Of a DNA stretch of 64,000 nt, positions 57,230-64,000 are shown piece by piece. Position 1 is the first letter of the stretch, and every line of letters starts with the position of its first letter. The stretch comes from Lactiplantibacillus mudanjiangensis. GTDB lineage: Bacteria; Bacillota; Bacilli; Lactobacillales; Lactobacillaceae. A program made the position numbers and the translations under genes. The stretch spans positions 62,001-126,000 of the forward strand of contig NZ_BJDY01000004.1 in NCBI RefSeq assembly GCF_005405385.1, read 5' to 3'. Under the pieces are notes generated by a model, which saw only the letters and a program-made list of their open reading frames with translations, made no database searches and was not told the DNA's origin.

Positions 57230-58213
57230 ATGGCGGCTTTACAGCAATTAACGATTATTGTACCGTGTTATAACGAGCAAGAAGTCTTACCTGAAAGCTC
57301 GAAAGAACTATTGGCGGTGGTCAGGCAGTTAATTGATGCTCATTTAATTGCAGCGACTAGTCGATTGCTATTTGTCGATGATGGGAGTCATGATCGAACT
57401 TGGTCTATTATTCAGGATTTAGAAGCAACCGACCCTATTTATACCGGAATCAAGTTTAGTCGTAACTGTGGCCATCAGAATGCTTTAATGGCTGGCATGA
57501 CAATTGCTTATCCAGTATCAGATATGATCATTACGATTGATGCGGATTTACAGGATGATGTGCAGGCGATTCCTAAAATGGTGCAACAACACTTAGCTGG
57601 TTTTGATGTTGTCTATGGCGTGCGCAGCAGCCGTGATACGGATACGTTTTTTAAACGGGATACCGCGCTAGCCTTTTATAACTTAATGCGGCATTTAGGT
57701 GTTGATATGGTGCCCAATCATGCTGATTATCGGTTATTGAGTAAGCGTGCATTAGGTGCATTATTGAGCTTTAGAGAGCGAAATATGTTTTTGCGTGGAA
57801 TCGTGCCTTTAGTCGGGTATCCAGCGACTAAAGTTTATTATGCCCGTAAACCACGGTATGCAGGGACATCGAAATATCCGCTTAAAAAGATGTTGGCATT
57901 TGCGTTGGATGGCATTACGTCCTTTTCGATTATCCCAATTCGAATGATTTTAAACTTAGGTATACTATCAGTTGTTGGGGCGATTATTGTGATTGTGTAT
58001 TCGTTAATTCAAAATTTTCGTGGTAACGTTATTCCAGGCTGGACGTCATTAATGACGTCAATTTGGTTTATCTCGGGTGTTCAGTTGATTGCGATTAGTA
58101 TTATCGGGGAATATATTGGTAAGATTTTTACCGAAGTTAAGCATCGCCCACGTTACATTATTCAAGAAGATGATTTCACTTCCAAAGTGGGTCAGTCGAA
58201 ATCATTAGATTAA
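57230..58213 (+). CDS. GT2 glycosyltransferase, GtrB/DPM1-like
   Basis: This 327-residue protein has a GT2 domain (IIVPCYNEQEVLPES, LFVDDGSHDRTW, IDADLQDD with the metal-binding D-x-D, GVRSSRDTDTFFKR) and two C-terminal membrane segments (about residues 235-295). Such enzymes transfer a sugar from a nucleotide onto undecaprenyl phosphate, for use outside the cell. The acceptor and sugar cannot be told. It is the first gene to the right of the divergent EAL gene. Confidence 0.9.
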   Translation: MAALQQLTIIVPCYNEQEVLPESSKELLAVVRQLIDAHLIAATSRLLFVDDGSHDRTWSIIQDLEATDPIYTGIKFSRNCGHQNALMAGMTIAYPVSDMIITIDADLQDDVQAIPKMVQQHLAGFDVVYGVRSSRDTDTFFKRDTALAFYNLMRHLGVDMVPNHADYRLLSKRALGALLSFRERNMFLRGIVPLVGYPATKVYYARKPRYAGTSKYPLKKMLAFALDGITSFSIIPIRMILNLGILSVVGAIIVIVYSLIQNFRGNVIPGWTSLMTSIWFISGVQLIAISIIGEYIGKIFTEVKHRPRYIIQEDDFTSKVGQSKSLD

Positions 58214-58260
58214 AAAAGTTGGTTAGCACAGACTAAATAAAGTTAAATGGAGGGTTATTC

Positions 58261-59664
58261 ATGAAAATTGTTATTGTTGGTTGTACCCATGCTGGAACTG
58301 CAGCCGCAGCACAGATTTTACAAAATCATCCCGAAGCAGAACTAACGATTTATGAACGGAATGATAATATTTCGTTCTTATCTTGTGGGATTTATTTATA
58401 CTTAGGTGGCAAAGTTAATCGTTTGGAAGATATGTTTTATTCGTCACCAGAAGCACTCACTAAACTAGGTGCAACGGTTAAAACGAAACATAATGTGTTA
58501 AAGATTGATGCTGAAAATAAGACATTACAAGTTGCTGATATGGAAACTGGGGATGTCTTTGACGATACGTATGACAAACTCATTATGACAACAGGATCGT
58601 CAGTTAAGGTCCCACCGATCTTTGGGATTGATGAATCAAAAGTTTTACTTTGTAAGAACTACGATCAAGCTCGTGAAATCTATAAAACGGCTAAAGATAA
58701 TCAACGGATTGCGATTGTTGGTGCTGGGTATATTGGGACTGAGTTATCAGAAAGTTATGCCAACACGAACCATGAAGTGACGTTATTCCAGTCACATGAT
58801 CAAATCTTAAATCACTATATTAGTAAAGATATGTCAGATCGGGCGGTCACTTTATTGAAGGAACACGGGGTTAATGTGAAACTAAACCATCGTGTTAGTG
58901 CCTTTACTGGGAACGATAAAGGTGAACTTGTCATTGAAACCAATCAAGGGGATTTTATCGCTGACTTAGCTATCGTGGGGACTGGGTTTGTACCCGTAAC
59001 TGAATTATTACGAGGCCAAGTTGAGATGGATAAACATGGTGCCATCGTTATCAACGATTATGTTCAAACTTCTGATCCTGATATTTATGCTGCGGGGGAT
59101 TCATGTGTTCAAAACTTTAACCCAACTGGTGAAGCGGCCTACACACCATTAGCCACTAATGCAGTGCGGCAAGGGGCTTTAGCCGGGATTAATATTTTTG
59201 GTAATCTCCAACGATACATGGGCACTCAAGCAACATCGGCCATGCAATTGTTTGACCATACGTTAGCCACAACTGGATTGACGTATGACATTGCCAAGTT
59301 AAGTCATGTTCCGGTTGAACGCGTGGTCTTTGAAGGCAACTGGCGGCCAGCCTATATGGAAACAACGGACCCATTGACGATTGAACTGACTTATAATCCC
59401 GAAAATCGTAAAATTTTAGGGGCTCAATTATGGAGCCCTCATGAAATCGCACAGTCAGCCAATGCCTTATCAATTGCCATTCAAAATGGAAATACGATTG
59501 ATGATTTGGCGTTTGTCGACATGCTCTTCTCACCAAATTTTGACGATCCATTTAATTATTTGAATGTTGTTGGTCAGATGGCCGTGGCCCAAGAACGTGA
59601 AAATGGTCGTGATAATCCACGGATTACGGCGATCGGTAATTGGGAAGAACAACATCAAGATTAA
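58261..59664 (+). CDS. nox: NADH oxidase / CoA-disulfide reductase family flavoprotein
   Basis: This 467-residue protein is a pyridine nucleotide-disulfide oxidoreductase with the redox cysteine at residue 42 in SFLSCGIYLYLGG. That single-cysteine active site marks water-forming NADH oxidases and CoA-disulfide reductases. Two dinucleotide folds are visible (VIVGCTHAGTAAAA and IAIVGAGYIGTELSESYA), plus the FAD-binding YAAGDSC. In lactic acid bacteria the NADH oxidase role is more likely. TGGAGGG precedes the ATG. It may be controlled by Rex, though no operator was found. Confidence 0.9.
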   Translation: MKIVIVGCTHAGTAAAAQILQNHPEAELTIYERNDNISFLSCGIYLYLGGKVNRLEDMFYSSPEALTKLGATVKTKHNVLKIDAENKTLQVADMETGDVFDDTYDKLIMTTGSSVKVPPIFGIDESKVLLCKNYDQAREIYKTAKDNQRIAIVGAGYIGTELSESYANTNHEVTLFQSHDQILNHYISKDMSDRAVTLLKEHGVNVKLNHRVSAFTGNDKGELVIETNQGDFIADLAIVGTGFVPVTELLRGQVEMDKHGAIVINDYVQTSDPDIYAAGDSCVQNFNPTGEAAYTPLATNAVRQGALAGINIFGNLQRYMGTQATSAMQLFDHTLATTGLTYDIAKLSHVPVERVVFEGNWRPAYMETTDPLTIELTYNPENRKILGAQLWSPHEIAQSANALSIAIQNGNTIDDLAFVDMLFSPNFDDPFNYLNVVGQMAVAQERENGRDNPRITAIGNWEEQHQD

Positions 59665-59678
59665 GCTGGAGGGGTAAT

Positions 59679-60809
59679 ATGCGTTGGAAATGGGGCTATG
59701 TTTTGTTGTTGCCGTTATTGGTGATGTTAAGCGGATGTCAAAAAAAGGTGACAGTTAAAACGCCAACCCAGGCACCAACCGCTTTTGCGACATCAAGTCA
59801 GTATGCGACGCAAACTGATCAAAGGCATCGGCAACAACTTATCGCTTTTATAAAAAAAGGGTTGTTGACTAAGCAGGGTATTTACACTAACTATCGTGAT
59901 ACAAAGAAACGGACAACAGGTGCTGCGACTGGTCATGAACTGTTAAGCGAATCATCGGGCATGTGGTTGCAGTATCTAGCGACAACAAAACAATGGAAAA
60001 AATTTCAAAGGTTTTATCGAGTCACAAAGAAGACGTTCGATGATCATGGTCAATTTAGCTATCGCTACGATCCACGTACTAAGAAGCGGCATACCGTTAA
60101 TGCCACGTTAGATGATTTACGGATTATTCGGGCGTTACTCGCGTATGATCAGATGCATCAGACCAAAACGTACCGTCGTGAAGCGACTCAACGGTATCAA
60201 ACATTAGTGAACACAAGTATTAAAGATGGTCATCTTGTTAATTATTATGATACACATACGAAAAAGGCAACGACGACTGGTAGTCTGGCGTATTTTGATT
60301 TAAAGACGTTAGCTTACTTTGAAAAAGGAACCAAAAAAGGTCGTGCTAACTATCGTAAACAGTTAACAGTTGTGCAAGGTGGTTATTTAGGTGATGTCTT
60401 TCCACTGTATGCTGCAAGTTATCAATGGACGACTAGTAAGTATAGCAGTGCTAGCTTGAATACGTCAGAAGCCCTGACGACGCTGCTGCATTTAGCAGAA
60501 GTTGGTAAATTAAAAGCGACTAGTCGGCGTTGGTTAGTTCAACGATTACAGCAACATAACTTGGAAAATGGCTATACCACGACTGGGACCGTTAGTGTAG
60601 GTGGTGAGTCAGCTGCTAATTATGCATTAGCCGCCATGATCTTTGCGGCGATTAAAGATCAGGCCCACTATCAATTGGCGATGAAGGATGTCTGGCGTTT
60701 GCAAGTCACCAAATCATCAGCAGCAATTGTTGGTGGCATTGGCGATGCTAAGACTGACCAGGCCTATTCGTATAATAACTTGACGGCCTTAAATGCCGCA
60801 TTGAAATAA
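59679..60809 (+). CDS. Lipoprotein related to glycoside hydrolase family 8
   Basis: This 376-residue protein has a lipobox (MLSGC, Cys at about residue 20) and an alpha/alpha-barrel pattern like GH8, with GHELLSESSGMWLQYL carrying the candidate catalytic glutamate and NATLDDLRIIRALL the next acidic motif. GH8 relatives (BcsZ, PssZ) accompany c-di-GMP-controlled exopolysaccharide systems and trim the polymer. GGAGGGG precedes ATG 59679; the longer frame from 59640 lies inside nox. It begins a tight gene run with the next three genes. Confidence 0.75.
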   Translation: MRWKWGYVLLLPLLVMLSGCQKKVTVKTPTQAPTAFATSSQYATQTDQRHRQQLIAFIKKGLLTKQGIYTNYRDTKKRTTGAATGHELLSESSGMWLQYLATTKQWKKFQRFYRVTKKTFDDHGQFSYRYDPRTKKRHTVNATLDDLRIIRALLAYDQMHQTKTYRREATQRYQTLVNTSIKDGHLVNYYDTHTKKATTTGSLAYFDLKTLAYFEKGTKKGRANYRKQLTVVQGGYLGDVFPLYAASYQWTTSKYSSASLNTSEALTTLLHLAEVGKLKATSRRWLVQRLQQHNLENGYTTTGTVSVGGESAANYALAAMIFAAIKDQAHYQLAMKDVWRLQVTKSSAAIVGGIGDAKTDQAYSYNNLTALNAALK

Positions 60810-60827
60810 GATTAAGGTGGGATAGAG

Positions 60828-62324
60828 TTGCCAAAGCTAAAACAAGCATATTTTCGTGCGATTAAGGTTTTTAAAAGAATCTTGCCGCCGCCATTACTAG
60901 CCATGTTAATATGTGCGGGATTAGCGGGTTATTTAATCTTTATTCCGCCCATTAATGGTTTGGCGGATAATGGGGATTTTTACCGAGCCATGTACAGTAA
61001 CGGCATTTATAAATTACTTGGGACGCATTATAGCTATTTTAGTTATGTTACGCAGCATTTTGGCTTAATGCAGTACTACAATGAAAATCAGTCAGTAATC
61101 TTTTCATCACAACCATGGTTTGTACATTTAGCCGTTTTTTTTAATAAAATTTTTTATAGTAAAACGGTTTTTGATTTACGGTTTATGGGATTGGTTAATT
61201 ATGTCCTCTATTTAGGCGCGATTTATCTTTTAACGGATGCGTTAACCTTTCCGTCAAAACGGCTACGTAACTATTTAATTGCGGCGTTGGTGGTCTTTGT
61301 ATTTGGGGACTCATCGTTCACCTTGTATTTCAATTCTTTTTTTGCGGAGCCGCAGATGTTGAGTTTAACGATGTATTCATTTGCCTCATTTATCCTTTTG
61401 GCAAGGCAACGTTACCAGCATCGGTGGCCACTGTTACTCTTGTTTGCGATCAGTACATTAGTTTTGATTGCTAGCAAATCGCAGAATGCACCGTTAGCGT
61501 TGAGCTTTACGGTGGTCGCGTTAGGGTTATTATTTTTACCGCACTTTCAGGCACAACGACTCTATATTTTTGCCGGAATTGGTGTGTTATTAGTTACTGG
61601 TGTTTTAACATATAAGTTAATTGGAAAAGATTTTGCTTACGTTAATCAGTATCAAGCCTTTTCACATGGGGTTTTAACCCAAACTGGTGATCCTAGTAAA
61701 GCCTTGGCTAAGAATGGGATTGATGAACAATATGCTTTGATGAAAGACCAGGATTATTATGCCAAACAATTCGCGACGATTCAACCGTCACAAAGTTATG
61801 TGGAAAAGAACTTACTTTCTAAATACGGCTTTGGTTGGATTGTGAAGTATTATTTGCAGCATCCAAAGCAGTTTGGCAAGTTAATGGATTTAGCCGCAGC
61901 TGATGTCATGATCACGCAAACAAAGGCGGTCGGGGATTATACCAAAGCCTCGGGGGCTTCACCTGGCAAACAGCTCACCTTCTTTACGGGTTACAGTTCG
62001 ATCGCTGGCGCATTCTTTCCACAAAAGTTTGCCTTTAATTGTTTGTTAGCAGTGGCGCTGGTCATGGTTTATGCGGTTGGCTTTTATAATGATTTAAAAC
62101 ATGGTGAAATTGAGGGTGTTTTAAAGTTTTTCCAAGTAACGGGGTTATTAACCATTTTCATTTTTGTACCGATTATTGCGATTGTCGGTGATGGGGATGC
62201 CGATTTAGCTAAGCATATTTTTATGGCCCCCGTTAGCCTCGATTTGATCTTTGTCCTGTTTGTCTCGGATATCTTAAATCATCGCCTCTGGCATGCTTAT
62301 CATGAAGGGGGGCCAACCACGTGA
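60828..62324 (+). CDS. Polytopic membrane protein of a putative polysaccharide cluster
   Basis: This 498-residue protein has about ten hydrophobic segments and a soluble loop (about residues 270-380) between the later ones. The stretch IPPINGLADNGDFYRAMY and the acidic residues in it resemble the first extracellular loop of lipid-linked sugar transferases (GT-C fold), but I do not recognise a specific family. TTG start at 60828. Its stop overlaps the next start by 4 nt. Confidence 0.6.
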   Translation: MPKLKQAYFRAIKVFKRILPPPLLAMLICAGLAGYLIFIPPINGLADNGDFYRAMYSNGIYKLLGTHYSYFSYVTQHFGLMQYYNENQSVIFSSQPWFVHLAVFFNKIFYSKTVFDLRFMGLVNYVLYLGAIYLLTDALTFPSKRLRNYLIAALVVFVFGDSSFTLYFNSFFAEPQMLSLTMYSFASFILLARQRYQHRWPLLLLFAISTLVLIASKSQNAPLALSFTVVALGLLFLPHFQAQRLYIFAGIGVLLVTGVLTYKLIGKDFAYVNQYQAFSHGVLTQTGDPSKALAKNGIDEQYALMKDQDYYAKQFATIQPSQSYVEKNLLSKYGFGWIVKYYLQHPKQFGKLMDLAAADVMITQTKAVGDYTKASGASPGKQLTFFTGYSSIAGAFFPQKFAFNCLLAVALVMVYAVGFYNDLKHGEIEGVLKFFQVTGLLTIFIFVPIIAIVGDGDADLAKHIFMAPVSLDLIFVLFVSDILNHRLWHAYHEGGPTT

Positions 62325-63898
62325 AGTTAAAAACATTGTGGCGTTGGGGACTGCTGATCGTGGCCTTGTTTAGTTTTTGGTATTGGGGTCAGCCATCGTC
62401 AGTTGAAGCAGCGACAAGCAAAGTTTTATTAGTCTATGATTCTCAAAATGTGGCCCAAAATGATCAAACTAAAATTGCTGCTGTTCAGCGCTTGTTAACG
62501 AGCGTGGGTGTACGAGTGACAACCAAAGCGGCAGCTGATTATCGGGCCGGTACGTTAAAACATTATCAAGGTGTCATTACGATGATTAACTGGCCCCAGA
62601 CGGACCTAAATAATGCGGATTTTGTACGTGATCGTCAGCGATTCAAGGGTATTCGGTTGCATATTGGTCAAAATTTAACGGCGGCAGAAGCGCAAGGCCT
62701 ACAGGCAAAGCGACAAAAGTTATATCATCAACAATTTACCTTGCAGAATAAAAGTGGATCACGTCATCAGTTATTGGCTTTTAGTGAGACAATGACGACG
62801 TTAACGCAATTACCAGCCAAGGCGCAAACGATTGGTTGGTTGAAAAGTCAATCGGTGACCAAAAAGACGTATCCGTATGGCACGATTGTTGGTAATCAAG
62901 GCTATTTGCCTTACTTTTCAGCTGGTGGCTATAGTTTTGTATTAGCGGCACAAACGATTGCACAATTATTTGGTAAAGTCGGGCATTATCAACCGTTATT
63001 GACGATTACGAAAGTGACACCATATTCAAATATGGCGGTTCTAGATCGATTGAGTCGTTATTTATATCAGCAAAGTATACCATTTGCCATTAGTACGACG
63101 ACCGTTGGATCCAATGTACACTTTAAGGCTTATCAACGTTTTGCACGGGTCTTACGTAATATTGAGAATCGTGGTGGCGTCGTTTTTCTAAAGACACCAG
63201 CGGTTGGTGGGGTAACGGCCAGTAGTGGCAAAGAATTAGCAACATTAATGGATAACTATTTGATTCAATTTGCGCAAAACCAAGTTTTTCCAGTCGGTAT
63301 TAGTACATCTGGTTATTGGAATCAAGATCAAGTTTATCGTCAGTACGCGTTAACCAAAGCCGATCATATTCTACTGTTGCCTAATCCAGCTAGTCCGGTA
63401 TATGCCAAGCAAGATAATCAGGCAACGACTTTTAAGCAGGCCATTTATGGATTGAATGCCACTTCGTTAGAAACCGTAAGGCAAGGGTCAGCATTAGGGA
63501 AATTAGCGGATGATTTCCCAGTGCCAACAGCAGTGACGTTCACGATGCCAAACAGTCAACGTAGTTTGAACAATTTGAAGCGACGACTTAGTCAATTGAA
63601 TTATCAGTGGTTTAATCCGGCTACTGAAGGCACGGCAACTAAAATTGTGAGTGGCACGGCAACTTTTCAGTATCGAAATGGCACTTATTTTCTTAACGGT
63701 CAAGCCACTACGATAACAGCGACACAGCCACATACTAAAACGTTGGCGGCGGTGAAACCAGAAGAACTTTGGGTTAATCGCTTCTTTAAAATGCAAGGAA
63801 CAGTCTTACTAATCTTTTTTGCCATTACTTTTGGTGTCTTTGTCCTGTTTATCTTCTTAGGACGACGTGTCTACGTGAATATGTTTAAGCGAAAATGA
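62321..63898 (+). CDS. Secreted, membrane-anchored protein, DUF2334-like (deacetylase-related)
   Basis: This 525-residue protein has an N-terminal signal/membrane segment, a large outside domain and one C-terminal membrane segment followed by basic residues. The middle (TKVTPYSNMAVLDRLSRYLYQ, IPFAIS, RGGVVFLKTP) follows the layout of DUF2334, a relative of polysaccharide deacetylases, but metal-binding residues are not clear. GTG start overlaps the previous stop. With the GH8-like lipoprotein and the next gene, it suggests synthesis and outside editing of a polysaccharide. Confidence 0.55.
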   Translation: MKLKTLWRWGLLIVALFSFWYWGQPSSVEAATSKVLLVYDSQNVAQNDQTKIAAVQRLLTSVGVRVTTKAAADYRAGTLKHYQGVITMINWPQTDLNNADFVRDRQRFKGIRLHIGQNLTAAEAQGLQAKRQKLYHQQFTLQNKSGSRHQLLAFSETMTTLTQLPAKAQTIGWLKSQSVTKKTYPYGTIVGNQGYLPYFSAGGYSFVLAAQTIAQLFGKVGHYQPLLTITKVTPYSNMAVLDRLSRYLYQQSIPFAISTTTVGSNVHFKAYQRFARVLRNIENRGGVVFLKTPAVGGVTASSGKELATLMDNYLIQFAQNQVFPVGISTSGYWNQDQVYRQYALTKADHILLLPNPASPVYAKQDNQATTFKQAIYGLNATSLETVRQGSALGKLADDFPVPTAVTFTMPNSQRSLNNLKRRLSQLNYQWFNPATEGTATKIVSGTATFQYRNGTYFLNGQATTITATQPHTKTLAAVKPEELWVNRFFKMQGTVLLIFFAITFGVFVLFIFLGRRVYVNMFKRK

Positions 63899-63915
63899 GT
63901 TAGGAGGGTCTAGCT

Positions 63916-64000
63916 ATCACTATTTTAGATGGGTTCTTGTTTGTGGCTATTTTGGCAATTTGGGGGATTTTGGTTGTCAATGTGGTCCTAACAATTGCGG
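63916..64000 (+). CDS. N-terminus of a membrane protein, cut by the window end; probable ATC start
   Basis: After AGGAGGG (63902-63908) the frame ATC ACT ATT TTA GAT runs open to the window end and encodes one long hydrophobic segment (LDGFLFVAILAIWGILVVNVV). An in-frame TAG lies just upstream, and no ATG, GTG or TTG occurs at the right distance; ATC at 63916 is 7 nt after the ribosome site. A processive GT2 synthase with N-terminal membrane segment is expected at this place, but too little is visible to say. Confidence 0.5.
   Translation, partial: MTILDGFLFVAILAIWGILVVNVVLTIA

Overview
The window is a 64 kb piece of a low-GC Firmicute chromosome, most likely Lactiplantibacillus (plantarum/pentosus group). 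This rests on gene content and order: dnaX-ybaB-recR-yaaL-tmk-yaaQ-holB-yabA-rsmI, tsaB-rimI-tsaD-abcF-rex-CPBP-groESL, secA-prfB, phoPR-pst, and hprK-lgt-gpsA-galU. Codon use and ribosome binding sites are uniform, and there is no prophage, transposase gene, CRISPR array, tRNA or rRNA. Most of the window is core genome; the species call is an inference from remembered synteny and protein sequences.

Layout. 1-1.5 kb: 3' part of mprF. 1.5-2.1 kb: non-coding mobile element, copy 1. 2.1-6.4 kb (minus strand): LOG-family gene and the class Ib ribonucleotide reductase operon nrdHEF behind paired NrdR boxes. 6.5-14.3 kb: methyltransferase, tadA, SRP RNA, and the DNA polymerase III / c-di-AMP receptor / rsmI block. 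14.3-16.2 kb: acyl-ACP thioesterase and galE. 16.2-21.7 kb (minus): six-gene 2-aminoethylphosphonate uptake and breakdown operon phnD-C-E-E-X-W. 22-24.8 kb: t6A tRNA modification genes and two acetyltransferases. 24.8-30.5 kb: ABC-F, rex, CPBP protease, groESL with CIRCE. 30.7-33.8 kb: KimA-type potassium importer and TagO. 34-38.4 kb: stand-alone pstS, YigZ, comFA-comFC, hpf. 38.6-42.2 kb: secA and prfB with its programmed frameshift. 42.4-51.4 kb: MinJ-like PDZ protein, phoPR, mobile element copy 2, and pstS-C-A-B-B-phoU. 51.5-56.1 kb: pspC, yvlD, hprK, lgt, gpsA, galU. 56.2-64 kb: an EAL-domain protein next to a putative surface-polysaccharide cluster, with an NADH oxidase in between.

Main discovery. 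Two intergenic stretches (1542-2051 and 45721-46269) are inverted, diverged copies of one non-coding element. Each has about 14 bp terminal inverted repeats (CTAAAGNTTGAAA) and is bounded by its own perfect 8 bp target duplication (TCATTAAT; TTGATCAG), so it is a real MITE-like mobile element. The interior holds long helices whose sequence differs between copies while pairing is kept, and copy 1 shows G-U wobbles that make sense on one strand only. This suggests a mobile element that carries a large structured RNA. I cannot match it to a named family.

A second theme is phosphate. Three promoters (both pstS genes and phnD) share one layout: TTTACA-like half-sites repeating every 11 bp, with the last one exactly 9 nt before the -10 box. 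This places phosphonate use in the Pho regulon of the local phoPR.
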